From JAJECS01 sp965243625 (GTDB taxonomy: Bacteria; Chloroflexota; UBA11872): a stretch of 64,000 bases of DNA. The first letter of the stretch is position 1. Every line of letters begins with the position of its first letter. The stretch spans positions 2,666,001 to 2,730,000 of the forward strand of contig CBDEVI010000002.1 in NCBI GenBank assembly GCA_965243625.1, in the 5' to 3' direction. The notes under the pieces are model-generated. The model saw nothing but the letters and a program-made list of their open reading frames with translations. It was not told the origin of the DNA and searched no databases. Shown here one piece after another: positions 8,711 to 17,524 of this stretch. The translations under genes were made by a program, and so were the position numbers.

Positions 8711-9067
8711 ATGCAACCCAAGGTCATCGATCCCGGCGAGGTCGCCGCGGAGCACGTCTATCCCGACGCCCCGAGCAAGGTCGTCAAGCGAAACCTGGTG
8801 ACTCACCGGGACGACGCGCCAAATTTCGGCATGCGGCTCTTCGAGGTCGAGGCCGGCGGCGCAACCGATCATCACCAGCACCCCTGGGAGCACGAGGTGT
8901 TCATCGTCAGCGGCAACGGCCACCTGCTAACCGACGACGGTCTAAAGCCCTTCGCGCAAGGCCAGGCCGTCTTCGTGCCGCCCATGGCCATGCACCAGTT
9001 CCAGAACACGGGCACGGCGCCGCTGCAGTTCATCTGCATGATCCCCAATAGCGGGGACTGTCAATAG
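8711..9067 (+). CDS. Small cupin-domain protein
   Basis: 118 aa from ATG 8711, preceded by GGAGAG at a normal distance. A single cupin barrel is visible: motif 1 is 'DHHQHPWEHEVFIVSG' with several His/Glu metal ligands and motif 2 is 'FVPPMAMHQFQNTG' with a further His. Single-domain cupins of this size bind a divalent metal and are isomerases, dioxygenases or sensors; the substrate is not predictable. It is transcribed divergently from the MoaD-like gene, with about 140 bp between their starts. An upstream in-frame ATG about 33 bases earlier is possible but has no better ribosome-binding site. Confidence 0.75.
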   Translation: MQPKVIDPGEVAAEHVYPDAPSKVVKRNLVTHRDDAPNFGMRLFEVEAGGATDHHQHPWEHEVFIVSGNGHLLTDDGLKPFAQGQAVFVPPMAMHQFQNTGTAPLQFICMIPNSGDCQ

Positions 9068-9082
9068 CGCGGACGGCCGAGG

Positions 9083-9155
9083 CGCCCCCGAGGGAATTCG
9101 AATCCCTGTCGCCACCTTGAAAGGGTGGTGTCCTAGGCCTCTAGACGACGGGGGC
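9083..9155 (-). tRNA. tRNA-Glu (anticodon UUC)
   Basis: A 73-base cloverleaf on the minus strand. The acceptor pairs GCCCCCG with CGGGGGC. The anticodon stem is CCACC/GGTGG around loop CTTTCAA (anticodon TTC). The T arm contains GGTTCGAAT-type sequence (here GATTCGAATT). The discriminator base is G. CCA is not encoded. Confidence 0.93.
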
Positions 9156-9199
9156 CGTGGTGCGGGCGGGTCACTCTAGCACCGAGGTCGGCGCCGCCA

Positions 9200-9500
9200 G
9201 CCGTACGTCAGTACGGGGCGATGCATACGCCGGTCCGTGTAGGGGCGGGCCTTGTGCCCGCCCGCAACCGGCACAGCCTGAAGTGACCTGTCATTCTGAC
9301 GAAGCGTCGCTACCCGAAGCATCGCAAATGACCCCGCGCCTCCCCAACGCTCGCGGCGCGCACAAAGCGAGCATCGGCCGCAGGTCGTGCGCAGCGACAT
9401 CCTTCCCCTTGATGAGACCCTTGCGTAGACCTCCGTCATTCCCGCGAAGGCGGGAATCCACCCGTCAGTGAATCTGGGGGCGGAGAGAATCTGGGCGGTT
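9200..9500. repeat. Intergenic block of interspersed palindromes
   Basis: The gap between tRNA-Glu and the AlkD-like gene holds no credible gene. It contains a short inverted repeat (CCGTAC/GTACGG, about 9201-9216), a family C palindrome (GTAGGGGCGGG and its mirror, 9239-9265) and a truncated family A element (TTCCCGCGAAGGCGGGAA core, 9433-9485). Copies of families A and C recur in most gaps of the window. Confidence 0.75.
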
Positions 9501-9610
9501 AGCCTCGCTTGTCTGGGGTTCGCAGAGGCCTCTTGATGGGAGAGGATCGAGGTGAGGGTGACGACTGACGCGAATGGGCGTGTCCGCCATTGGTCACTGC
9601 GCTGCGCGCC

Positions 9611-10375
9611 ATGAAAGATCCGCTTTCCAACAACGCACGAGACCCGGCGCTCGAGCTACGCTCGCGGCTCGAAGCCGTCGCCGACTCGGTGCGCGCGGCC
9701 GGCGAGGCCAAATACCTGAAGCTCGAACAACGCCGGGTGATCGGCACGTCGATGCCCGGCGCCGAGCGCGTGCTGACCGGCTTCGTTCAAGACTTCGGCC
9801 TGCCGTCGGATCTGAGTCTGTTTGAACGTCTCTTCGAGGCGTCGCTGGAAGAAGCCTGGTGCGCAATCTGGATGCTGGCCGCCCAGCCGGCATTCAATGC
9901 CGAGACCTGGCGATTGACCGAGGCCTGGAGCAGCGCCCCGGACACCTGGGCGCTGGCCGACCCCATCTCGCTGCTGCTGGTCGCGGGCCATTTCGACGCC
10001 GGCATCGTCGACGAGGATGTATTGCGCGCCTGGGCCGCGCGCGAGTCGCCCTTCTGGTACCGGCGCGTCGCGTTGGTGTCCACGGTGTCGCTCAACGATG
10101 GCCTCGGCGGTCCCACCCAGCGGCGCCTCCGGCGGATCGGACGCGTGCCGCCCATCGGCGAGTCGCCGCAGCCGCGCCTAACGTTGGACCTGCTGGAAGC
10201 CAGCATCCACGACCGCCGGCACTTCATCCGCCTGGGCATCGGCTGGGCGCTGCGACCGTTGTCCGCGGTGGACCCCGACGGCGCCGCGGCGTTCGTCCAG
10301 CGTCACCGCGACCGGATCACCAAAGCAATGCTGCGCAAGGCGCGCCTGGACGACGATGGCAGGCGGACCTCGTGA
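9611..10375 (+). CDS. AlkD-like DNA alkylation repair protein (HEAT-like helical)
   Basis: 254 aa from ATG 9611; a TTG seven codons earlier is in frame but weaker. The sequence is helical, with 'LFERLFEASLEEAWCAIWMLAAQ', 'WALADPISLLLVAGHF', 'WARRESPFWYRRVALVST'-like segments and a late 'DRRHFIRLGIGWALRPL', the pattern of AlkD/AlkC HEAT-like glycosylases that remove alkylated purines. The segment with 'SPFWYRRVAL' corresponds to the Trp/Arg-rich active-site face of AlkD. It is first in a three-gene operon: its TGA overlaps the GTG of the nucleoside hydrolase by the 4-base GTGA. Family call is moderate to good; activity is inferred. Confidence 0.7.
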   Translation: MKDPLSNNARDPALELRSRLEAVADSVRAAGEAKYLKLEQRRVIGTSMPGAERVLTGFVQDFGLPSDLSLFERLFEASLEEAWCAIWMLAAQPAFNAETWRLTEAWSSAPDTWALADPISLLLVAGHFDAGIVDEDVLRAWAARESPFWYRRVALVSTVSLNDGLGGPTQRRLRRIGRVPPIGESPQPRLTLDLLEASIHDRRHFIRLGIGWALRPLSAVDPDGAAAFVQRHRDRITKAMLRKARLDDDGRRTS

Positions 10376-11235
10376 TCTCGCTCATCCTCGACACGGACAT
10401 CGGCGACGACGTGGACGACGCCATTGCGTTGGCCTTCGCCGCGCGGCATCCGCGAATCCGCCTCTGCGCGGTGACCACCGTATTGGGCGACACGCGCTGG
10501 CGGGCGGCGCTGGCGCTGCGCCTGCTGGACGAGTTGGGCGTCGGCGATGTTCCCGTGGCCGCGGCCGAGCCGGACGGCGGCATCGAGGGCATCCCCCTTT
10601 CCGGCGACGTGGTGCTGCCCCAGGGTCGTGACGATCCCCGCCGCGATCCCCGACCGGCCATCGACCTCTTGGCCGACGTGATCGCCACCGCGCCGGAGCC
10701 GGTATGGCTGGCAACCATCGGTCCCGCCACGAATGCCGCCGCCCTGCTGGCTGAGCGCCCCGAGGGACTCGATCGCCTGGCCGGGATCGTCATGATGGGC
10801 GGCCGGCACGATCCGACAAACCCGCGCGAGCACAACTTCGGCGCCGATCCCGCCGCCGCGGCCGCCGTGTGCAACAGCGGCCGCCGCGTGCGCGTGGGCG
10901 ACTACCTCGTCACGTCCCGGGCGCAGCTCCGGCGGGAGAACCTGCCCCGCGTGCGACGCGCGCCAGGCATTGGCGCCTCGCTGGGGCTCATGCTCGAAAC
11001 CTACCTGGACCGGCGCAACCGCGACTGGACCAGCATGTACGACCCCGCGGCGCTCACGCTGGCGCTCGGCGAGGACTTTCTGCGACTCGGTCTGACCGCC
11101 CGGCGCGCCGAGGTTGTGTCGGGCCAGATTCGGTTTCGGGTCGCGAGTGAAGCCACCCAATTGCGCATCGCGGCATCGATCGACGCGGCCGCTTTTCACC
11201 GCCAACTGCTCGACGTCATCGGAAGCAACGGGTGA
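10372..11235 (+). CDS. Inosine/uridine-preferring nucleoside hydrolase family protein
   Basis: 287 aa from GTG 10372, which overlaps the upstream stop codon (GTGA). Residues 7-17 are the family signature DTDIGDDVDDA, whose aspartates bind Ca2+ and ribose. Later 'LATIGPATNAAALLAERP' and 'IVMMGG' fit the second and third conserved loops, and 'EHNFGADPAAAAAV' supplies the N/D ligands. The enzyme would hydrolyse the N-glycosidic bond of ribonucleosides in the cytoplasm, releasing base and ribose. Translational coupling to an AlkD-like protein and a nucleotidyltransferase suggests nucleoside salvage or repair of modified nucleosides, but that is inference. Confidence 0.85.
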   Translation: MISLILDTDIGDDVDDAIALAFAARHPRIRLCAVTTVLGDTRWRAALALRLLDELGVGDVPVAAAEPDGGIEGIPLSGDVVLPQGRDDPRRDPRPAIDLLADVIATAPEPVWLATIGPATNAAALLAERPEGLDRLAGIVMMGGRHDPTNPREHNFGADPAAAAAVCNSGRRVRVGDYLVTSRAQLRRENLPRVRRAPGIGASLGLMLETYLDRRNRDWTSMYDPAALTLALGEDFLRLGLTARRAEVVSGQIRFRVASEATQLRIAASIDAAAFHRQLLDVIGSNG

Positions 11236-12503
11236 GACCGCCGCGGAACCCCGACCTGGCGCCCGGCAGTGCACAGTTTGGGCTCATCGAATCCGCGCGC
11301 AGCGTGCTGGCGGCCGACTCCAGGGTCGCCGCGGCGTGGATTGGTGGAAGCATCGCCGCGGGAACGGGGGACCGCTGGTCGGACGTGGACCTTCGCCTCG
11401 CCGTCGCGGAAGCCGATCTGCCCGCGGTCATCGACGCACTTCCGGAGACGCTGCCGGCGATCCATCCGGTGCTGGGATGGCTCAGCCGGCCCGTTCGCGA
11501 TGGACACCTCGTCGTGGTCACCTTCGAGGGGCCGCTGCGTGCGGATTTGGAGATCACGACGCCGGCAGCCCTGCGCGGCCCGCGGCACGAGGCGGTGGCG
11601 CCCCTGTTCGACCCGGACGGGCAGGTTGCGCAGTTTGCGGCCACTCCCTTCGCGCCGCCCCGAATCACGCCCGCGGAGCTGATCCAGCGCGAGGCAGCGC
11701 GGGTTCCGGCTGAGTTGGGAAGGCTGCGGCAGGCCATCGAGGAACGCTCCATCCTGTCGGCAACGCAGGCCCAGGCCACGCTGCTCGAGTCCGCCCTGCG
11801 CCTGCTTCTGCTGCTGCGCGACCCGCGCGCCGCGGGCCTGGCGGGGCCCAAGCACGCGGCGGACGCACTGACCGCAGCCGACGTCGTGCCGCTCCTGGCT
11901 CCCCTGGGCGATTGGAGCGCCGCCTGGCCCGATCCGGCGGCAGATTCCATCGACCCCACCCTCGATGTCCTGCGACCGCTCGCGGCGGAGATTCGGAATC
12001 GCCATGGGGCAACCGTTCCTTTGCATCCCGGGCCACCGGATCCGGGGAGCGCCCCGGCTGGTGCGAGCTTCTTCAGCCGCGGTGCGCTCACGGCGGCCGG
12101 AGCCGTTGAGGCAGCCCACAACCTGCTGGTGCACGCCATGGTCGGCGCCGGCTACTACAACCGCGGCCTGTGCACCGGGCTGCTCTGGGGCTATGCCATG
12201 GCGGCGCAACTTGCCGCCGACCTGGCCCGCGTGCGCCCGGAATCGCCGGAGCTCGCGGCCCGGCTCGCGCCCGCCGACGCGGACGCATTCGAGTCCGCCC
12301 TGCGGCCGCTGCGGCTCGGCGGCGTCGAGGCCGTCCGCCTCGTCGCGGCCAACGTGGCGGCGTTGTATTCGCGCTACCTCGAGCGCGCCTGCGACGCGCT
12401 GGGCCTGGCCTACCGGCGGCGGCTCGACCGCGAGGTCAACGCCTATCTATTCCGCGAAGGTGTGTTCGCCCACGACGCGACCGTCGCCAACTCCTCGCCC
12501 TGA
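11232..12503 (+). CDS. Nucleotidyltransferase-superfamily protein with long helical C-terminal domain
   Basis: 423 aa from GTG 11232, overlapping the upstream stop by GTGA. Residues about 38-54 read 'GGSIAAGTGDRWSDVDL', the GS...DxD motif of pol-beta-like nucleotidyltransferases, with 'ADLEI' as the probable third acidic position. The remaining ~300 residues are helical and Ala/Leu-rich, as in kanamycin/lincosamide nucleotidyltransferase-type or DUF4037-type proteins. The substrate is unknown. Last gene of the coupled operon; the stop is 10 bp from the convergent VanZ-like gene. Confidence 0.65.
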   Translation: MRPPRNPDLAPGSAQFGLIESARSVLAADSRVAAAWIGGSIAAGTGDRWSDVDLRLAVAEADLPAVIDALPETLPAIHPVLGWLSRPVRDGHLVVVTFEGPLRADLEITTPAALRGPRHEAVAPLFDPDGQVAQFAATPFAPPRITPAELIQREAARVPAELGRLRQAIEERSILSATQAQATLLESALRLLLLLRDPRAAGLAGPKHAADALTAADVVPLLAPLGDWSAAWPDPAADSIDPTLDVLRPLAAEIRNRHGATVPLHPGPPDPGSAPAGASFFSRGALTAAGAVEAAHNLLVHAMVGAGYYNRGLCTGLLWGYAMAAQLAADLARVRPESPELAARLAPADADAFESALRPLRLGGVEAVRLVAANVAALYSRYLERACDALGLAYRRRLDREVNAYLFREGVFAHDATVANSSP

Positions 12504-12513
12504 ACCCGGCCGC

Positions 12514-13086
12514 TCATTCCAGCCGCCCGCTCGCGCCGCGTGCTCGCCGCCGCACCCAGCCCAGCGCGACGCACGCCCCCACCGCCGTCGTGCTGGCGAG
12601 CACGTTGAACAGGATGTCTCGCGCGTCGAATACGCGGTTGGGCAGAACCGCCTGTATGCCCTCGTCGAGCAGGCCCAACGACCCGGTCGCCAGGACCGCG
12701 ACCAGGGGCGGCAGCGGAACCCGCCGACCCTGGCGCGCGCGCTCGGCCAGCGCTTCGTAGACGAACACACCGACCACGCCGTATTCCATCAGGTGGGTGC
12801 GCTCCTCCTGGCCAGCCATCAGCCGCGCGACCATCAACAGGTATGCCGCCGCGATGCCCAGCGCGACAGCGATCTCCACACCGCCGGGACGCACTTGCAG
12901 CCCCTGCGTGACGATGGTCATCCCGACGAGAATTAGGCCGCAGGCCACGGCGGCCGGCAGCCACCCGCGCTCGCGCAGGACCTGGGCCAAAGCCGGCGCC
13001 AGGCCCAGGGTGGCGTAGATCGCCACCAGGACGGCCAGCGTCCACAGCCAAAGGCGCCGCTCCCGCCTCGAGGCGAAAAAGTCCAT
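12514..13086 (-). CDS. VanZ-like membrane protein
   Basis: 190 aa from ATG 13086. Five hydrophobic segments are visible, beginning 'LWTLAVLVAIYATLGLA'. The family block 'HLMEYGVVGVFVYEAL' is followed by 'LLDEGIQAVLPNRVFDARD' and 'ILFNVLAS', the conserved E...DE-Q...R...D-N pattern of VanZ-like proteins. It is a close paralogue of the gene at 24913 (same 'RERRLW' start). VanZ gives teicoplanin tolerance in enterococci, but most family members have no known function. Divergent from the aminotransferase gene with 85 bp between starts. Confidence 0.75.
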   Translation of the reverse strand: MDFFASRRERRLWLWTLAVLVAIYATLGLAPALAQVLRERGWLPAAVACGLILVGMTIVTQGLQVRPGGVEIAVALGIAAAYLLMVARLMAGQEERTHLMEYGVVGVFVYEALAERARQGRRVPLPPLVAVLATGSLGLLDEGIQAVLPNRVFDARDILFNVLASTTAVGACVALGWVRRRARGASGRLE

Positions 13087-13171
13087 GTCCGGCACTGTAG
13101 CGGGAGCGGCCGCTGGTTCTTCCGCCGTCAGGCACAATGAGCGCCGCCGACTCTTATCCGAAGGCTGGCCC

Positions 13172-14350
13172 GTGAAGATCTCGCAGCGCGTTCAAGACTT
13201 GGCCGAATCGGGAACCATTGCCGTCAGCAACAAGGTTGCGGCGATGCGGGCCCAGGGCATCGACGTCGTGAGCCTGGGCGCCGGAGAGCCCGACTTCGAC
13301 ACGCCCGACCACATCAAGGCGGCCGCCGCCGAGGCCCTGGGCGGCGGCGAGACCAAGTACGCCAAGCCGGCCTCAGGCGTGCCCGAGCTCAAGCATGCCG
13401 TCGTCGCCAAGCTGAAGCGCGAAAACGGCCTCACCTATTCCACCGACCAGGTCGTCGCCAGCGTCGGCGGCAAGGAGGCGCTCTACCTGGCCTTCGCCAC
13501 CCTGCTCGACCCGGGCGACGAGGTCATCATCCCCGCGCCCTACTGGGTGTCCTACCCGGAGCAGGTCAAGCTGGCCGGCGGCGTGCCCGTCTTTGTCAAC
13601 GCGGGCGCGGAGGCCGGATTCCGGATCACCCCCGACCAGCTGCGCGACGCGCTCACGCCGCGCACGCGCGTATTGGTGTTCAACTCGCCCAGCAATCCCA
13701 CCGGCGCCGCCTATTCGCCCGAGGAAACCGACGCGCTGGCGGCGGTGCTGGCCGACACGGACGTGGTCACCTTCAGCGACGAGATGTACGACCGCTTGCT
13801 GTTTGGTGGCCGCGAGTTCAAGAGCTTCGCCGCCACGTCGGCGCACGCCTACGACCACACCATCACGTTCAACGCGGGCTCGAAGTCCTACTCCATGACC
13901 GGCTGGCGCATCGGCTACGCCGCCGGCCCGGTCGACGTGATCAAGGGCATGGCCAAGCTCCAGTCGCAAACGACCAGCGGGGCGGCCACCTTCACCATGC
14001 ACGCGTTGGCCGCCGCCCTGAACGGCGACCAATCCTGCGTGGAGGACATGCGCGTGGAGTTCGAGCGCCGCGGCAAGTTTCTCAGCGACCGCCTGAACGC
14101 CTTGGACGGCGTGGTCTGCCCAGAGCCGGGCGGCGCCTTCTACGCCTTTCCCGACGTCTCCGGGACGTTCGAAGCCAAGGGCGTGTCCGGCTCGACCGAG
14201 TGGGCCGGTCGCCTGCTGGAAGACGCCCACGTCGGCGTCGTGCCGGGCAGCGACTTCGGCGCCGACGCCTGCGTGCGCCTCAGCTTCGCCACCAGCATGG
14301 CGGCGCTGGAGACCGCCCTGGACCGGATCGAAGGCTTCCTGGCTGGCTGA
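13172..14350 (+). CDS. Class I aminotransferase, aspartate aminotransferase-like (type Ib)
   Basis: 392 aa from GTG 13172; the frame is open 29 codons further but similarity begins at 'KISQRVQDL'. Conserved features: 'SLGAGEPDFDTP' at 34-45, 'APYWVSYP' at 122-129, 'NSPSNPTGAAY' at 171-181, the PLP lysine K238 in 'NAGSKSYSMTGWRIGYA' and a late 'VRLSFATS' bearing the carboxylate-binding Arg. This is the layout of the thermophile-type aspartate/prephenate aminotransferases. It would transfer an amino group between Asp (or aromatic amino acids) and 2-oxoglutarate in the cytoplasm. Possible specificity range is broad. The next gene starts 24 bp downstream. Confidence 0.85.
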   Translation: MKISQRVQDLAESGTIAVSNKVAAMRAQGIDVVSLGAGEPDFDTPDHIKAAAAEALGGGETKYAKPASGVPELKHAVVAKLKRENGLTYSTDQVVASVGGKEALYLAFATLLDPGDEVIIPAPYWVSYPEQVKLAGGVPVFVNAGAEAGFRITPDQLRDALTPRTRVLVFNSPSNPTGAAYSPEETDALAAVLADTDVVTFSDEMYDRLLFGGREFKSFAATSAHAYDHTITFNAGSKSYSMTGWRIGYAAGPVDVIKGMAKLQSQTTSGAATFTMHALAAALNGDQSCVEDMRVEFERRGKFLSDRLNALDGVVCPEPGGAFYAFPDVSGTFEAKGVSGSTEWAGRLLEDAHVGVVPGSDFGADACVRLSFATSMAALETALDRIEGFLAG

Positions 14351-14374
14351 GGTAGTGCGGAAAGGGCGGGGCCC

Positions 14375-16222
14375 ATGGCGGAGATGTCTCTATTCCTCGG
14401 ACATGACTTCGACCGGGCGCTCAATCCACTTGACGAGCGGCTAAAGCAAGAAACGACCGAGGCAGTACAACGCCTCTGCGCGAATCGGTTCGGCCCGGGC
14501 CTCCATGACGAGTTGGTGCACCGGTTGAGTGGTGGCCTCGAAGTCCGCTCGGCTCGGGTCACTCGGGCCTATCGCTTAATCTTTGCCAGGCATGAGTCCC
14601 GAATCGTCGTGCTCTGGGTCGACAACCACGACGAGGCCTATAACTGGGCAGACCGCCACCGCAGGGAAATCCCGCGGCGATTCGAGCGAACGAACCTACG
14701 CCGCGTTGCGGGAGGACCAGCACCCGTGCCGCGAGTTGCGCCTGAGGATCCCGTACCGGTACCTAATCCCGACTTGCTTGATGAGATGGCGGCACGCGGA
14801 TTCGAGCAATACTTTGCGGCCCTTGATGACGACCAGCGCTACTTGGTTGAGTACGACGAGCGCAAACGACAGGGGCTCATGTTTGTCACCGCCGGAGCGG
14901 GCACGGGCAAGACCTCCATTGCGATCTGGCGGGCACTGCGCCAGGCGACTCAGCAGGAACAGGACTACAGGGGTGTGCTGTATCTCTGCTTCAACCGCGT
15001 GCTGATGAAGACCGTCCGCAATACGATCGACACGCTCGCCCCACCGGAGATGGCGAGCCAAATCGAGGTACAAACGTTCCACGGCTGGGCGGATGCATAT
15101 CTGCAGAAGCGCGTCGATGGCTTTGCGGTGGCCGCAGCCATCGACACGGACGGTCAGTGGCTGAAGCGGGCGATCACCGAGGAGATCCCCCGCTTGTCGC
15201 CTGCCGCGCGAGACCAACTCCCCGGATGGTCCGCGCAGGACTTGCACGACGAAATCTCGAATGTGCTCGCCCCAAACCAGTTTGATGATGTTGGGCCGTA
15301 TTTGAACCTCACACGGCCAGAAAGCGAGGGCCTCATGAGGCTGCGCCAACCCCAGCGCCGGGTGATATGGGAACTGCACCAGCGCATACGCCGTCGCCCT
15401 GATGCTAAGGGCACCTGGGATGACCTGATCGCACGAGGTCGCGAAGCTCTCGCGTCCGATGCCGACCCGCCGATCTACCGTGCCGTCATCGTGGACGAGG
15501 CGCAGGATTGCAGCCCCGTGATGGCGCGGCTTGCTAGGACTCTCGTCGCCGGTGAGGAGTGGCGGCTGTTGGTTCTTGCCGATCCGGCTCAGCTGGTCTA
15601 CCGGGGACGCTTTCGCTGGGCAAAGCGCGAATTCAGCCCCCGCGGCAGTCAGGCCCGCGTCATGCTCCGCCCCTACCGTTCGACCCGCCAAATTCATGCG
15701 CTGGCCGCCTCACTCTACGCGGACGTGGATGAGATGCGCCGTGAAGTCGGCCAGATGGCCCAAGCTCAACGCGAAGGTCCATTGCCACGGCTCGTCAGAC
15801 TTACCGCTTACTCAGAGGCTTACGCTTTCGTCGCCAAGCAGATTCGCAAGGAGATTAGGGAAGGGAGCCAGGCCGGGCAGATTGCTGTGCTGACAAAATC
15901 AAACTCCCAGCGCAACGCTGTGTTGGGAGCGCTTGACGAGATGGGCATTCCCGCTCTGACCGTGGATCGCAATGCTGCGCCGGACGGCACTAGGGTCTCA
16001 CTAATGACAGTGCATGCGGCGAAGGGGTTGGACTTCGTTTCCGTCTATCTGCTCGACATTGATGTACGCCGCGCGCCAATCGACCTTCGGCGTGGGCAGC
16101 TATACGTTGCCCTCACGCGATCCAGCCGCAACCTGTGCATCGTCCGCCTTCCGACATTCGAACCGTCGCCAACGGTGCTGGACGACCTCAATCCTGATTG
16201 CTACGAGTCGGTGGATCCGTAG
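14375..16222 (+). CDS. RelE/ParE-like toxin domain fused to a UvrD/Rep-type SF1 helicase
   Basis: 615 aa. Residues 1-105 resemble a RelE/ParE-fold toxin ('FDRALNPLDERLK', 'HRLSGGLEVRSARVTRAYRLIF', then 'IVVLWVDNHDEAYNWADRH'). From about 145 a superfamily 1A helicase follows. Seen motifs are a Q-motif-like 'DDDQRYLV' (151-158), Walker A 'GAGTGKT' (174-180), 'VDEAQD' (373-378), 'LRPYRSTRQI' (431-440), 'TVHAAKGLDF' (545-554) and 'YVALTRSSRNL' (577-587). It is about 100 residues shorter than UvrD and lacks a C-terminal nuclease. Its codon use looks less GC-biased than its neighbours, and it is a lone gene among metabolic genes, suggesting transfer. Known RelE-UvrD fusions have no settled role; anti-phage defence is one possibility. 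Confidence 0.8.
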   Translation: MAEMSLFLGHDFDRALNPLDERLKQETTEAVQRLCANRFGPGLHDELVHRLSGGLEVRSARVTRAYRLIFARHESRIVVLWVDNHDEAYNWADRHRREIPRRFERTNLRRVAGGPAPVPRVAPEDPVPVPNPDLLDEMAARGFEQYFAALDDDQRYLVEYDERKRQGLMFVTAGAGTGKTSIAIWRALRQATQQEQDYRGVLYLCFNRVLMKTVRNTIDTLAPPEMASQIEVQTFHGWADAYLQKRVDGFAVAAAIDTDGQWLKRAITEEIPRLSPAARDQLPGWSAQDLHDEISNVLAPNQFDDVGPYLNLTRPESEGLMRLRQPQRRVIWELHQRIRRRPDAKGTWDDLIARGREALASDADPPIYRAVIVDEAQDCSPVMARLARTLVAGEEWRLLVLADPAQLVYRGRFRWAKREFSPRGSQARVMLRPYRSTRQIHALAASLYADVDEMRREVGQMAQAQREGPLPRLVRLTAYSEAYAFVAKQIRKEIREGSQAGQIAVLTKSNSQRNAVLGALDEMGIPALTVDRNAAPDGTRVSLMTVHAAKGLDFVSVYLLDIDVRRAPIDLRRGQLYVALTRSSRNLCIVRLPTFEPSPTVLDDLNPDCYESVDP

Positions 16223-16262
16223 GACGCTCGACTGAGACGGATCGCATACACGACCATTCGGA

Positions 16263-17324
16263 CTAAGCGTCTGCCGCCTCGACCCCCCGCGCCAGCCCGT
16301 CGAGGCCATTCCGATCCAGCCCCAGGCTGTCGGCGGTGTCCAGGATGGCGGTCCACGTGGCCTCCGCCACCGGCAGGCCGGCGGTGCTCAGCTTCGCCCG
16401 CGACCGCCGCTCGGTGTCGCCGGGAATCAGCACCTCGTCGAAGCCGGCGGCCGGGCGCGTGTTTCGCATGCGGTCGAACGTGTCGCGAGAGGCCGCGTCG
16501 TAGCCGTCGCCCTGGTCGAGGGCATTGGTGTCGACGGCCATGGCAAACGTGCCGATGCGCACGTTGATCTCCGGGTTGATGGCGCCGGTGAGGTTGGCGG
16601 CCAGGATCTCCGTCATCAGCGACAGGCCGTAGCCCTTGTGACCCGCCATGTGGAGCAGCACGCCGCCGTCGTAGAGGTCGCCGGGATTCGTAGACGGCTG
16701 TCCGTCGCCGTCCAGGATCTGGCCGGACGGCAACTGCGTGCCTTTCGCCAGCGCCACCCGCACCTTGCCCTCCGCGGTGGCCGTGGTGGCGAAGTCCACG
16801 ATCAGCGGATCGGCGCCGGCTGCGGGTGCGCCAAAGGCCATGGGATTCGTGCTCAGCCGCCCCTCCGCGCCGCCGAACGGCGCCGCCCGCATCGTGCCCG
16901 GTCCACCCGCCACCATCAGATAGACCACGCCCAAGTCGGCGCCCAGCTCGGCCCATTCGCCCAGCCGCCCGATGTGGTTGCAATGAACGATGCCGCCAAT
17001 CGCCACGCGCGAAGTCTTGGCCTTCGCCGCCAGGCGTAGCGTCAGATCCTCCGCCGCCAGGTGACCGAATCCATACTGGGCGTCCAGCAAGACCGTGGTG
17101 TCGGACTCGGAAACCACCACCGGGCCCAGTGCGGGGATGAACGCGCCCTGGCGGATCCGGTCGACGTAGTCGGGGATGCGGATCACGCCGTGCGAGGGAT
17201 GCCCCGACAGGTCGGCGCGCACCAGCCACGTCGCGATCTTGGCGGACGCCTCCGCGGGCGTCCCCGCGGCTTCCAGAATCCGCGCCGTGGCGGCAGTCAG
17301 GGGTTCGGCGGAAAACGTCGGCAT
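16263..17324 (-). CDS. Ldh_2-family NAD(P)-dependent oxidoreductase (malate/L-lactate/ureidoglycolate dehydrogenase type), copy 1
   Basis: 353 aa from ATG 17324, with GAGGAACGC before it; the longer upstream frame has no family similarity. Conserved Ldh_2 blocks: 'GHPSHGVIRIPDY' (41-53), 'AIGGIVHCNHIGRLGEW' with the catalytic-type His, 'PFGGAEGRLSTNPMAFGAP', 'DFATTATAEGKVRV', 'GHKGYGLSLMTEIL' and 'MRNTRPAAGFDEVLIPGD'. The family oxidises or reduces 2-hydroxy acids with NAD(P) using a fold unrelated to classical LDH. The exact substrate (malate, lactate, sulfolactate, 2,3-diketogulonate) is not readable. A second member lies at 19599, about 2.3 kb away, and an iron-dependent alcohol dehydrogenase follows that. 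Confidence 0.87.
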   Translation of the reverse strand: MPTFSAEPLTAATARILEAAGTPAEASAKIATWLVRADLSGHPSHGVIRIPDYVDRIRQGAFIPALGPVVVSESDTTVLLDAQYGFGHLAAEDLTLRLAAKAKTSRVAIGGIVHCNHIGRLGEWAELGADLGVVYLMVAGGPGTMRAAPFGGAEGRLSTNPMAFGAPAAGADPLIVDFATTATAEGKVRVALAKGTQLPSGQILDGDGQPSTNPGDLYDGGVLLHMAGHKGYGLSLMTEILAANLTGAINPEINVRIGTFAMAVDTNALDQGDGYDAASRDTFDRMRNTRPAAGFDEVLIPGDTERRSRAKLSTAGLPVAEATWTAILDTADSLGLDRNGLDGLARGVEAADA

Positions 17325-17524
17325 GCGTTCCTCAGGTCGTTCCAGGCGGCGCCACCGGCACAGCCGATCCGCATCATACGCAGCGGCTTGCAGTTGCGCC
17401 GCGACGGTGGCGTGGCCGTGGCCGGCGGCCTCCAAACGGCGAGGCCTTGGCAATCGCGTGCAACGCATCCACAGGTAAACTGGTTGTCCGGTCACAGCGC
17501 CTCACTCGATAGGAACGTCCTTTC

